From positions 1 through 64,000 of the forward strand of contig DASYNF010000210.1 in assembly GCA_036008685.1 (NCBI GenBank): 64,000 bases of DNA, given 5' to 3'. Origin of the DNA: Actinomadura_C sp036008685 (GTDB taxonomy: Bacteria; Actinomycetota; Actinomycetes; Streptosporangiales; Streptosporangiaceae). A program made the translations under genes and the position numbers. Positions 29,705 to 38,293 of the stretch are shown here, piece after piece; position 1 is the first letter of the stretch; each line of letters begins with the position of its first letter. The notes below the pieces were generated by a model. The model was not told the DNA's origin, ran no database searches, and worked only from the letters and a program-made list of their open reading frames with translations.

Positions 29705-31390
29705 TCAGACCTCGACGACCACCGGAATGACCATCGGGCGGCGGCGATAGGTGTCGCTGATCCACTTGCCCACCGTCCGCCGGACCAGCTGAGTCAGCTG
29801 ATGCACGTCGGTGACCCCGGTGGCCACGGTGTCCTCGAGCACGCGCTGGATGCGGGCGGCGACCTCGTCGAAGCCCTCCGGGTCGATGCCCGACCCGCGC
29901 GCGTGGATCTCGGGTCCGGCCACGACCTTGCCGGTGGTCGAGTCCACCGCGACGACGATCGAGACGAACCCCTCCTCACCCAGGATCCTGCGGTCCTTCA
30001 GCGACGTCTCGGTGATCGCCCCCACCGAGATCCCGTCGACGTAGACATAACCGGCCGGGACGGCTCCGACGATCTTGGCCTGCCCGTCCACGAGATCCAC
30101 CACGACGCCGTCCTCGGCGATCACGATGTTCTCCTTGGGCACACCGGTGAGCTCGGCCAGTTCCGCGTGAGCCCGCAGGTGGCGCCATTCGCCGTGGATG
30201 GGGATGAAGTTGCCCGGCTTGGTGAGGTTGAGGACGTAGAGAAGCTCTCCGGCCGCGGCGTGCCCCGAGACGTGCACGAGGGCGTTGCCCTTGTGCACCA
30301 CGCGGGCGCCCAGGTGGGTGAGGCCGTTGATGACCCGGTTGACGGCGTGCTCGTTGCCGGGGATCAGCGACGAGGCCAGGATCACCGTGTCGCCCTCGGT
30401 GACGCGGATCTGGTGATCGCGGTTGGCCATCCGCGACAGCGCCGACATCGGTTCGCCCTGCGAGCCGGTGCAGATGAGGACGACCTTCTCCGGTGGCAGG
30501 TCGTCGAGGTGCTTCTGGTCGATCATCAGGCCGGGTGGTATGCGCAGGTAACCGAGGTCGCGCGCGACCCCCATGTTGCGGACCATCGAGCGGCCGACCA
30601 TGCAGACCCTGCGGCCGTTGGCGTGCGCCGCGTCCATGACCTGCTGGACCCGGTGGACGTGCGAGGCGAAGGACGCGACGATGACCCGTTTCTCGGCCGC
30701 ACGGATGACCTCCGCGACCACCGAGCCGATCTTGCGTTCGCTCGCGACGAAGCCGGGGACCTCGGCGTTCGTGGAGTCGGACATGAGCAGGTCGATGCCC
30801 TCGGCTCCGAGCCGGGCGAACCCGCCAAGGTCGGTGAGCCGGCCGTCCAGCGGCAACTGGTCCATCTTGAAGTCGCCGGTGCCGAGCACGAGCCCTGCCG
30901 GGGTGCGGATCGCCACCGCGAGCGCGTCGGGGATCGAGTGGTTGACCGCGAGGAACTCACAGTCGAAGGACCCGAAGCGATGCCGCTCGCCCTCGGCGAC
31001 CTGCCGCAGGACGGGCTTGATCCGGTGTTCGACCAGCTTGGCCTCGACGAGCGCGAGCGTGAGCCTGGAGCCGACCAGCGGGATGTCCTGGCGTTCGCGC
31101 AGCAGATAGGGCACGGCACCGACGTGGTCCTCGTGCCCATGCGTCAAGACGATCGCCTCGACCTGGTCGAGCCGATCACGGATGTATTCGAAGTCCGGCA
31201 GGATCAGGTCGACGCCGGGCTGCTCCTCTTCGGGGAAGAGCACACCGCAGTCGACGATCAGCAGACGGCCGCCGAACTCGAAGACCGTCATGTTCCGGCC
31301 GATCTCTCCGAGACCACCGAGCCCGACGATCCTCAGGCCCTGGGCGGGAAGAGGAGGTGGACTCCCGAGTTCCGGGTGAGGATGACTCAC
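29705..31390 (-). CDS. rnj: Ribonuclease J
   Basis: This 561-residue metallo-beta-lactamase/beta-CASP nuclease has 5'-3' exo- and endoribonuclease activity and acts in RNA decay and rRNA maturation. The zinc motif HGHEDH is at residues 84-89. The beta-CASP block includes SDSTNAEVPG, and the motif GSQGEPMSAL follows. GTG 31390 has AAGGTGAG upstream. It follows dapA by 73 bp, a conserved pair in actinobacteria, and is likely co-transcribed with it. Confidence 0.96.
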   Translation of the reverse strand: MSHPHPELGSPPPLPAQGLRIVGLGGLGEIGRNMTVFEFGGRLLIVDCGVLFPEEEQPGVDLILPDFEYIRDRLDQVEAIVLTHGHEDHVGAVPYLLRERQDIPLVGSRLTLALVEAKLVEHRIKPVLRQVAEGERHRFGSFDCEFLAVNHSIPDALAVAIRTPAGLVLGTGDFKMDQLPLDGRLTDLGGFARLGAEGIDLLMSDSTNAEVPGFVASERKIGSVVAEVIRAAEKRVIVASFASHVHRVQQVMDAAHANGRRVCMVGRSMVRNMGVARDLGYLRIPPGLMIDQKHLDDLPPEKVVLICTGSQGEPMSALSRMANRDHQIRVTEGDTVILASSLIPGNEHAVNRVINGLTHLGARVVHKGNALVHVSGHAAAGELLYVLNLTKPGNFIPIHGEWRHLRAHAELAELTGVPKENIVIAEDGVVVDLVDGQAKIVGAVPAGYVYVDGISVGAITETSLKDRRILGEEGFVSIVVAVDSTTGKVVAGPEIHARGSGIDPEGFDEVAARIQRVLEDTVATGVTDVHQLTQLVRRTVGKWISDTYRRRPMVIPVVVEV

Positions 31391-31463
31391 GCGCTCACCT
31401 TGCCTGACGGCTCGGCTGTTCCCGAGCCGTGGTGGGGATACTGAACTTTCAGATTCACTACAG

Positions 31464-32387
31464 TCACGACGTACTGGCCTCCGGCACTTTTACTCCCCCT
31501 ATCGTCAGGTCTTCACGCAGTTGCGCCGCGAACTCCGGCGTGGCCTCCACCAGTGGCGGCCGCAAGGGTCCGCCCGGTCGGCCGAGCAGGTTCAGCGCCG
31601 CCTTGACGGCGATGGCCCCCTGCGTGCGGGTCATGATGGCCGCGACGACGGGCAGCAGTCGCCGATGTACGGCGAGCGCCCGGCCGACGTCGCCGGCACG
31701 GTATGCCTCGATCATCTCATGGAGGTCGGTGCCCACGACATGGCCGACCACACTCACGACCCCCGCGGCGCCCAGCGCGAGCCAGGCCAGATTGAGCACA
31801 TCGTCCCCGGAGTAGAAGACCAGGTCGGTGCGCGCCATCACGAGCGAGGCGGCGAACAGGTCGCCCTTCGCGTCCTTGACGGCGACGATCCGGGGATGAT
31901 CGGCGAGCCGGATGAGGGTCTCGGTCTCGATCGGGATGCCCGCACGACCGGGGATGTCGTACAGGAGGTTCGGCAGCCCGGTCGCGTCCGCGACCGTGGT
32001 GAAGTGGCGCCGCAGCCCCTCCTGGGGTGGCTTGTTGTAGTAGGGCGTCACGACCAGCAGGCCGTGGGCGCCCGCCCGCTCGGCCTGCCGGGCCAGCTCG
32101 ACGCTGTGGGCCGTGTCGTTGGTGCCTACTCCGGCTACGACCGTCGCGCGGTCGCCTACGGCCTCGAGCACCGTCCGGACCAGCCGCTCTTTCTCCTCGT
32201 CGCTCGTCGTCGGCGACTCACCCGTCGTCCCGCTGACCACGAGGCCGTCGTTGCGCTGCTCATCGACCAGGTAGGTCGCCAGACGCGCGGCGCCGTCGTA
32301 GTCGACGGCTCCCTCAGTGGTCATCGGAGTGACCATCGCGGTCAGCATCCGGCCGAACGGCGCGTCACTGGTTGTGCTGGGTCCCAT
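31464..32387 (-). CDS. dapA: 4-hydroxy-tetrahydrodipicolinate synthase
   Basis: This 307-residue TIM-barrel enzyme condenses pyruvate with aspartate semialdehyde, the first committed step of lysine and diaminopimelate synthesis. The signature GTTGESPT is near residue 55, and the Schiff-base Lys lies in RIVAVKDAKGD. A Tyr is present in the VTPYYNKPPQEG loop. The start is ATG 32387. The partner dapB lies at 47460 in this window, not adjacent. Confidence 0.95.
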   Translation of the reverse strand: MGPSTTSDAPFGRMLTAMVTPMTTEGAVDYDGAARLATYLVDEQRNDGLVVSGTTGESPTTSDEEKERLVRTVLEAVGDRATVVAGVGTNDTAHSVELARQAERAGAHGLLVVTPYYNKPPQEGLRRHFTTVADATGLPNLLYDIPGRAGIPIETETLIRLADHPRIVAVKDAKGDLFAASLVMARTDLVFYSGDDVLNLAWLALGAAGVVSVVGHVVGTDLHEMIEAYRAGDVGRALAVHRRLLPVVAAIMTRTQGAIAVKAALNLLGRPGGPLRPPLVEATPEFAAQLREDLTIGGVKVPEASTS

Positions 32388-32584
32388 GAACCGAACGGTA
32401 CCGGTCCCACCGGGTAACAGAGGCCTCGACCGCCCGTGTCTGGTCTGTCCGTGGACCTGGGTGGAAGACCCCGCCGGTGGTCACGCTCGGGGGTACGTAC
32501 CCACCGGCGGTGTCTACACCGTCATCGCGATCCGCAAATCCCGCGTTACGGGTGAAACCATGGCGAGTTGTCCGGCGCCGGTTC

Positions 32585-32809
32585 TCACCCCCGCGGCCGA
32601 GTGCCGCGATCCTCATGCCCGAGCTGTCCGGCGGCGAGTTCACGGAGCCGGGTGCGCAGATCCTCGACGTTGACGGCCCGCACGAGGTCATTGCCCCGAA
32701 CCGCCCACCAGATCCCGGACCCGCCCCGGCCGATCCGCCAGCCGGCGAACTCGGCGGCCAGTTCCGTGAGCCGGCGAGTGGCCTGCTGCGCGGTCTGCTC
32801 GATGCTCAT
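32585..32809 (-). CDS. Small conserved-looking protein, function unknown
   Basis: This 74-residue protein begins MSIEQTAQQATRRLTELAAE and carries GWRIGRGGSGIWWAVRGNDL, then VNVEDLRTRLRELAAG. It looks like a helical N-terminus, a small beta hairpin rich in Trp, and a second helix. Third codon positions are G/C rich, as in real genes here. Similar small proteins with W-x-I and a G-x-W-W pair exist in actinobacteria, but I cannot name a family. It stands alone between dapA and the GH18-like gene. Confidence 0.55.
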   Translation of the reverse strand: MSIEQTAQQATRRLTELAAEFAGWRIGRGGSGIWWAVRGNDLVRAVNVEDLRTRLRELAAGQLGHEDRGTRPRG

Positions 32810-33006
32810 CGGCCTCGCTCCCTACAGGCCCCGGAGGGCCTTGCCGCTACCGCGTCACGAACCGGTCTTTACCCGTCCGCAACCACATCGCAACAAACGC
32901 TTTGACCTGCGGAAACGAGAGAATCGGAACGTGACGAAGGGGGTGGCCGGCCGGCCAAGTTCCTGTCACTTCCGGCTACGCGGCACGTCGGAGCGGTCAC
33001 CGATCG

Positions 33007-34098
33007 CTATCGGGCCTGCCAATCCGCGTGAAAACGCGCCCAATCGGCCGGGCTCGTGGTCCACTCGGCGTAGATCCCCACCCCGTACGGCTTCGCCGGA
33101 GGGCGGGCGAGAGAGTCCACCCCTCGCCGGACCCCGCCCAACGCGCTCCCGAGGTCCTCGGCCCACCCCATCATCGGCGTGTACGTCGGAACGCCCATGA
33201 ACACGGTGACCTTGTCACCGACCAGGCGCAGGGTCCGCTCGGTATGCCGGGCGAAGTGTCTCCCCACCAGCGACCTGGTCGGGAGGGGCACGTCATAGGT
33301 CATGATCGCGATCTGGTCCACGCGGTCGGCGACGGTCCGCAGGAAGGCCACGGTCGGCCGGGCGGGGTAATGTACGGCGCCGCGCGGCAGAAGCGTCCGA
33401 TAGGCGGGCTCGGCGGAGTCGACGGTGGTGAGCTGCTCCAGCGCGACGGACAGGACCCGCCCGCGCTCCCGGGTGAGCCGGTGGGTCTCCTCCAGGAGAA
33501 GGACGAACGCGCGATCGTCGGGATAGACGGGCTCGACGTCGTAGTGGATGCCGTCGAAGCCCAGGTCAAGAAAGATCTTGTCGGTGTCCAGGATCCGACG
33601 GCGGACGTCGGGCCTGTCGAGGTCCAGGACCCCGTAGCCGTCCATCCTCCGGAGCTGACCGAGATAGGCCTGGGCGCGGACGCCCGGCGCGAACCTGCGC
33701 ATGGCCTCGATGAGCTTCCCGGCGTTGGCGTACTTCTCCGCGGGGACCGTGCCGTCGGCCTCGAACGGCCCGGCGTGGAAGAACACATCGGTGATCCCGG
33801 CCTTGCGGATCCGGTCCGCGAGAGCGCGGTATTCGGCCTCGGTGTGCCGCTCCCCGACCCACTGGTGACGGGCCCACAGCGCGTTGGCCGCGGTGCCTCC
33901 GGAGCGGGGCTCGTGTTGCCACCACACCCACGTCTGGACCACGAAGACCGCCGCCAGACCGGAGGTGAACAGCGCCGTCCACATCATCACGCGCAGCACC
34001 CTGAGAGGACGGGCCCGGCGGCGCAGCCAGGCGCGAAAGCGCCGCACCCGCCGCACGGTGCCCGAAACCTCAGCTATTTCTGTCTTTTGTCCTCCCAT
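33007..34098 (-). CDS. Membrane-anchored GH18-like glycoside hydrolase fold protein
   Basis: This is a 363-residue protein. A basic N-terminus with many Arg precedes one span (VMMWTALFTSGLAAVFVVQTWVW), and the remaining 300 residues face outside. The outer part looks like a GH18 TIM barrel: residues 182-189 read DGIHYDVE, close to the GH18 motif D-G-x-D-x-D-x-E with Glu189 in the acid position. A typical M-x-Y-D element follows in IAIMTYDVP. The usual first inner Asp of the motif is His here. It may act on cell-wall or environmental glycans, or may have lost activity. ATG 34098 has no good ribosome site; GTG 34056 with GAGG upstream is an alternative. Confidence 0.65.
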   Translation of the reverse strand: MGGQKTEIAEVSGTVRRVRRFRAWLRRRARPLRVLRVMMWTALFTSGLAAVFVVQTWVWWQHEPRSGGTAANALWARHQWVGERHTEAEYRALADRIRKAGITDVFFHAGPFEADGTVPAEKYANAGKLIEAMRRFAPGVRAQAYLGQLRRMDGYGVLDLDRPDVRRRILDTDKIFLDLGFDGIHYDVEPVYPDDRAFVLLLEETHRLTRERGRVLSVALEQLTTVDSAEPAYRTLLPRGAVHYPARPTVAFLRTVADRVDQIAIMTYDVPLPTRSLVGRHFARHTERTLRLVGDKVTVFMGVPTYTPMMGWAEDLGSALGGVRRGVDSLARPPAKPYGVGIYAEWTTSPADWARFHADWQAR

Positions 34099-34178
34099 AA
34101 GGAGATATAGGCTACGCCGCCGGCGTCTTCCGATCCGGGACTTACGGCTTCCCGATCCAGGGATCGCGGCGACTCCGC

Positions 34179-35204
34179 CTAAAAGACGGGGATGATGTCC
34201 TCCGGATCGATGAAGTCGACCGCGACGCCCTCGATATCGAGCTCGGGAATGGCGGGGAACTCGATCCCCCACCTCTCTACGATGGCCCGGACGCGTGCCA
34301 TCGCGACCCTCCAGTTGTCCGCCTGTTCCTCGAAGGACAGGACCCCGAGGCCCGCGTCGCGCGCGTGGTTCATCAGGACCCGGTGGTTGGCCAGGAAGTA
34401 GGGCGGCAGCTCCCAGAATCCCTCGGGCGGCTCCCACAGGATCATCGACAGGAACACGAATCCGGCGCGCAACTGCCGGGTGATCTGGGATTTGACCTCC
34501 TCGGTCAGTCCCGGCCACTCGTTCTCGAGGATGGTCATGCAGATCTGCAGATGCCGGGACTCGTCCCGGCCGATGCGCTGGAACATCTCCTGGAAGACCG
34601 GATGGCGTGCGCCCGTCGCCATCCCCCTGAACAGCGTGGAGGCGGCCATCTCCCCCATCATGAAGCTGGTGAAAAGCACCGCGAGCGAATATTTGCCCAC
34701 CGCGCCCGAATAGCCGTTCCAGTAGCGCCCGCCATTGTGGTAAAGCCATCCGATGTTGTTGTGCGCCGCCTTCTCCAGCACGGTGCCCGGCTCCCAGTTC
34801 AACGGCCCGCCCGGCCACAGCTTCGCGATGGCGCGCTGACAGCACTCCTCGTGGTTCATCTCGTCACGGGTGATGGAGAAGAAGCATTTGCGGATCGGAT
34901 CCTCCTCGTGCTGCTCGAACGCGTGGATCATCGCCCGTGCGAACACGGCGGGACCCGAGGCGTCGAAGTTCGCCAGCACCGCGAACCAGTACATGATCCC
35001 GAGGCGCTGCTCCACGGTGAAGTCATCGGGGTCTATGCCGTCCCAGGCCAGGTCTGCCGGGTTCCACACAGTCCGCTTGGACTTCTCATAGATGGCGGCG
35101 AGCTTCTCGGTCTCGACCCGCCACTCCATGGGATAGATGTTCGGCTGCGGGATCTCGGGGGCGGGCCAGAACCCACCCTCAGGGACGGTCAGCTTCTCTT
35201 CCAC
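34179..35204 (-). CDS. Ferritin-like diiron oxidase/oxygenase family protein
   Basis: This 341-residue helical protein has the ligand set of ribonucleotide-reductase-R2-like diiron enzymes: Glu115-x2-His118 (RDEMNHEE), Glu185 (MMGEMAAS) and Glu215-x2-His218 (RDESRHLQ). The first-helix carboxylate is probably Asp81 or Glu97. Two adjacent Cys (121-122) follow the first E-x2-H. Family members oxidise small organic molecules, and some make N-oxygenated compounds. The substrate here is unknown. GTG 35204 has AGGAG about 8 nt upstream. It overlaps the end of the EamA transporter gene by 26 bp, so the two are probably co-expressed under the divergent MocR regulator. Confidence 0.75.
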   Translation of the reverse strand: MEEKLTVPEGGFWPAPEIPQPNIYPMEWRVETEKLAAIYEKSKRTVWNPADLAWDGIDPDDFTVEQRLGIMYWFAVLANFDASGPAVFARAMIHAFEQHEEDPIRKCFFSITRDEMNHEECCQRAIAKLWPGGPLNWEPGTVLEKAAHNNIGWLYHNGGRYWNGYSGAVGKYSLAVLFTSFMMGEMAASTLFRGMATGARHPVFQEMFQRIGRDESRHLQICMTILENEWPGLTEEVKSQITRQLRAGFVFLSMILWEPPEGFWELPPYFLANHRVLMNHARDAGLGVLSFEEQADNWRVAMARVRAIVERWGIEFPAIPELDIEGVAVDFIDPEDIIPVF

Positions 35205-36147
35205 GTACGACTCCTACCCGAGCACGAAGATATGACACCGTGGCGCCTATCGTGCGCTCTGGCGTCACATCGCACAAGGGTCCGCCAGAGCGGGCTCGCT
35301 GGGTCCAGGCGACGCACACCAGCACGGCGGCGGCCGCGACCCAGGTGCCGGCGTCGACGTGTTCACCGAGCAGCAGCACCGACCAGAGGACGGTCAGCAC
35401 GGGCTGGGCGAGCTGGACCTGGCTCGCACGGGCGATGCCCGCGCGGCCGAGTCCGGCGTACCAGGCGAAGAAGCCGACGAACATCGACACCGCGCTGACG
35501 TAGCCGAAGCCCATCAGCGCCCTGCCCGTCCACTCCGGCGTCCCCTCCACCAGGAGCCACAGCGTCATGGGAACCGACAGTGGCCCACTGAGCACGAGGG
35601 CCCAGCAGATGACCCGCCACCCCGGCATCTCGCGGGCCAGGCGGCCGCCCTCCGCGTAGCCCACGGCCCCGGCCAGGAGCGCGCCGAGCAGGAGCAGGTC
35701 GGCCCAGGCGAGCCCGGCCGCACCCCGGGTCGCCCCGAAAACGCACACGCAGAGCGCGCCCGCCGCGGTGGCCGTCCAGAAACCGCGTCCCGGCCGTTCG
35801 CCGGCGCGGAGCACGGCCAGCGCCGCGGTCGCCGCGGGGAGCAGGCCGATCACGACGGCGGCGTGAGGGGCGGAGGCGCCATGGCCCAGGGCGAGGGTGG
35901 ACAGGACCGGGAACCCGAAGACCACCCCGAGCGCCACGAACAGCAGCCCGGCCCATTGGCCACGACATGGGCGCGCCGCACGGGCCGCCGCGAGCGAGAG
36001 GGCCGCCGGCAAGGCCGCGGCTCCGGCACGACCGACGCCGATGACATAGGGATCGAGGCCGTCGAGCGCCAGGACGGTCGCCGGGAAGGTGAACGAGAAG
36101 GCCAGTACGCCGAGTGCGGCGAGGAACAGGCCCGGAAGCGCTATCAC
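35179..36147 (-). CDS. EamA/DMT family transporter
   Basis: This 322-residue protein has about ten hydrophobic spans, typical of drug/metabolite exporters that move amino acids or related compounds. It is a tandem of two EamA repeats, the second ending with QVQLAQPVLTVLWSVLLLGE. I chose GTG 36147, which has GGGGACAGG just before it. An ATG at 36180 is in frame but overlaps the start codon of the divergent regulator. The C-terminal tail overlaps the diiron gene. The MocR divergence suggests the substrate is an amine or amino acid, but that is inference. Confidence 0.8.
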   Translation of the reverse strand: MIALPGLFLAALGVLAFSFTFPATVLALDGLDPYVIGVGRAGAAALPAALSLAAARAARPCRGQWAGLLFVALGVVFGFPVLSTLALGHGASAPHAAVVIGLLPAATAALAVLRAGERPGRGFWTATAAGALCVCVFGATRGAAGLAWADLLLLGALLAGAVGYAEGGRLAREMPGWRVICWALVLSGPLSVPMTLWLLVEGTPEWTGRALMGFGYVSAVSMFVGFFAWYAGLGRAGIARASQVQLAQPVLTVLWSVLLLGEHVDAGTWVAAAAVLVCVAWTQRARSGGPLCDVTPERTIGATVSYLRARVGVVRGREADRP

Positions 36148-36156
36148 CCTGTCCCC

Positions 36157-36199
36157 AGTAGCACTACTCTGTATCTTCATGCACGACGATAGCAGTACT
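36157..36199. promoter_or_regulatory. Paired operator-like palindromes at the MocR/EamA divergence
   Basis: AGTAGCACTACT (36157-36168) is an inverted repeat of AGTAG and CTACT. A related sequence, TAGCAGTACTAC with centre AGTACT (36194-36199), recurs about 35 bp away, inside the first codons of the regulator. Both share the TAGCA...ACTAC pattern. MocR proteins commonly bind paired repeats, so this is a good candidate site. TACTCT at 36165-36170 could be the -10 box of a leaderless MocR transcript. Confidence 0.55.
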
Positions 36200-37576
36200 A
36201 CCCTGGCCGCGCGGTTGCGCGAACAGGTGACCGCACTCGGGCCTGGCGCCCGGCTGCCGTCGAGCCGCGAGCTCATGGAGCGCCACCGGGTCAGCCCGGT
36301 CACTGTCTCCAGGGCCCTGGCCATGCTCGCGGCCGAAGGCGTCGTGGTGACCCGGCCGGGCAGCGGCACGTACGTGGCCGAGCCTCACCGCACCGCGCTG
36401 CGCGAACCCCCGGACTTCGACTGGCAGTCCGTGGCTCTCGGCGACCGTACGGTGGACGCGAGCGCCGTCCGGGCCATGCTGACCCCTCCGTCCGGGGACG
36501 CGGTGCAGCTCAGCGGCGGTTATCTGCACCCGTCGCTGCAGCCCGGCCGGGCGCTCGCCACGGCGGCCGCCCGGTCGGCACGGCGACCGGGTTCCTGGGA
36601 ACGCCCGCCGCTCGGCGGGCTGCCGGAGCTGCGCGCCTGGTTCGCGCACGGTCTCGGCGGCGACGTCTCGGCCACCGACGTGCTGATCACCGGCGGGGGC
36701 CAGGACGCGATGACGACCGTGCTCCGGGCACTCCTGCCCCCGGGCGCGTCCGTCCTCGTGGAGTCGCCGACCTACCCGGGCGCCCTGGCGGCGGCCCGGG
36801 CGGCCCGGCTGCACCCGGTGCCGGTCCCCATCGACGGCAAGGGGGTACGTCCCGACCTGCTGGCGGACGCCTTCGCCGCGACGGGCTCGCGCGTCTTCTA
36901 CTGTCAGCCCACCTTTCACAACCCCACCGGGGCGGTGCTCCCGATCGAGCGCCGGAGACAGGTCCTCGCGGTCGCGCGGGCGGCCGGCGCCTTCGTCCTC
37001 GAGGACGACTTCGCACGGCATCTGGTCATCGAGCCGCCTCCGGCGCCCCTCGTGGTCCACGATGACGACGGCAGGGTCGTGCACATCGCCTCGCTGACCA
37101 AGGGCACGGCACCCAGCCTGCGGATCGCCGCGATCATCGCGCGCGGCCCCGTGGCGGAGCGCATCCGGGCGACGCAGATGGTCGATGCCTTCTTCCCCGC
37201 CAAGCCGCTCCAGGAGACGGCCCTGGAACTGGTGAGCTCCCCGGGCTGGCCCCGCCACCTGAAGGCCCTCAGCGCCGCGCTACGGCGGCGGCGTGACACG
37301 CTCGGCGCCGCGCTCGCCCGGGAACTGCCGGAGCTGGCGGTCACCAGACCCACCGGAGGCGCCCACCTGTGGGCCCGGCTGCCGCCCGGACTCGACGACG
37401 TCTCGGTGGCCGAGCTCGCCCTGCGCGACGGGGTGGTCGTGAGCGCGGGCCGCCCCTTCTATCCGGCCGAGCCCCCGGGCCCGCGGCTGCGGTTGACCTA
37501 CACCGCCGCGGCGACCGAGGCCGAACTGACCGAGGGCGTGCGCCGGCTCGCGTACGCGCTGTCGAAGGCGGCGTGA
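36179..37576 (+). CDS. MocR-type regulator (GntR HTH + aminotransferase-like domain)
   Basis: This is a 465-residue chimeric regulator. A GntR winged helix (ARLPSSRELMERHRVSPVTV) fills the first 70 residues. It is joined to a fold-type I aminotransferase domain with PLP-binding Lys308 in SLTKGTAPS and the YCQPTFHNPTGAVLP element. MocR proteins sense amines or PLP and control nearby transport or catabolic genes. ATG 36179 is needed because the winged helix begins within ten residues. It is divergent from the EamA and diiron genes, its likely targets. Confidence 0.92.
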   Translation: MHDDSSTTLAARLREQVTALGPGARLPSSRELMERHRVSPVTVSRALAMLAAEGVVVTRPGSGTYVAEPHRTALREPPDFDWQSVALGDRTVDASAVRAMLTPPSGDAVQLSGGYLHPSLQPGRALATAAARSARRPGSWERPPLGGLPELRAWFAHGLGGDVSATDVLITGGGQDAMTTVLRALLPPGASVLVESPTYPGALAAARAARLHPVPVPIDGKGVRPDLLADAFAATGSRVFYCQPTFHNPTGAVLPIERRRQVLAVARAAGAFVLEDDFARHLVIEPPPAPLVVHDDDGRVVHIASLTKGTAPSLRIAAIIARGPVAERIRATQMVDAFFPAKPLQETALELVSSPGWPRHLKALSAALRRRRDTLGAALARELPELAVTRPTGGAHLWARLPPGLDDVSVAELALRDGVVVSAGRPFYPAEPPGPRLRLTYTAAATEAELTEGVRRLAYALSKAA

Positions 37577-37662
37577 CCGCCGGCCTCGCCTGCCGCCGGG
37601 GCGACGTCCGGACCGCGGACCTCTAACCTTGGGCTGACCCCGACGAGAGGACCCTTCCCGAG

Positions 37663-38205
37663 ATGGCCGACGTGGGTGTACGACCTGCCAGCCGCGAGGA
37701 CGCCGGCGCGGTCGCCCGCGTCCAGGTCCGGGCCTGGCTCGCGGGCTACCAGGAGATCGTGCCGACCGAGGCGCTGGCCGAGATGACCAGCCCCCGCGCG
37801 CTGCGGACCTGGGAGAGCCGGTGGGCCGACGCGGTCACGGCCCCTCCGAGCCCACGTCACAGGGTGCTCGTGGCGACCGAGACGGGCACGGTGAGGGGCT
37901 TCGCGGCCTACGGTCCCGCCGAGGATCCCGACCAGGATCCCGCGACGGCGGCGGAGCTCGTCACGCTCCTCGTCGACCCTGATCACGGCCGGGCGGGGCA
38001 TGGCAGCAGACTGCTGGCGGCCGCCGTCGACCTGCTCCGTGAGGACGGGTTCACCACCCTCGTGACCTGGGTCTTCGAGGCTCATGAGGCGATGCGCGCG
38101 TTCCTGGTCTCGGCCGGCTGGGCCCCTGACGGAACCCGGCGCATCCATGACATGGGGGTCCCGGTCACCATGATGCGCCTGCACACCGACATCAGCGGGC
38201 CCTGA
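37663..38205 (+). CDS. GNAT family N-acetyltransferase
   Basis: This 180-residue acetyl-CoA-dependent transferase has the N-terminal VGVRPASREDAGAVARVQV strand-helix and the A motif region LLVDPDHGRAGHGSRLLAAA (the acetyl-CoA loop normally R/Q-x2-G-x-G/A). The late element FLVSAGWAPDGTRR follows. GAGAGG precedes ATG 37663 at a workable distance. The substrate is unknown. It is a single gene between the MocR regulator and an MFS exporter and could form a drug-resistance pair with either, but nothing in the sequence proves this. Confidence 0.88.
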   Translation: MADVGVRPASREDAGAVARVQVRAWLAGYQEIVPTEALAEMTSPRALRTWESRWADAVTAPPSPRHRVLVATETGTVRGFAAYGPAEDPDQDPATAAELVTLLVDPDHGRAGHGSRLLAAAVDLLREDGFTTLVTWVFEAHEAMRAFLVSAGWAPDGTRRIHDMGVPVTMMRLHTDISGP

Positions 38206-38293
38206 CCAGGGGTGGGCCGGTGAGGGGTTCGCGGGACCCACGGTTATGTTTGAGCTTTAACGACTCGGGTTCACCGCTCCCGCCAGGATCTCC

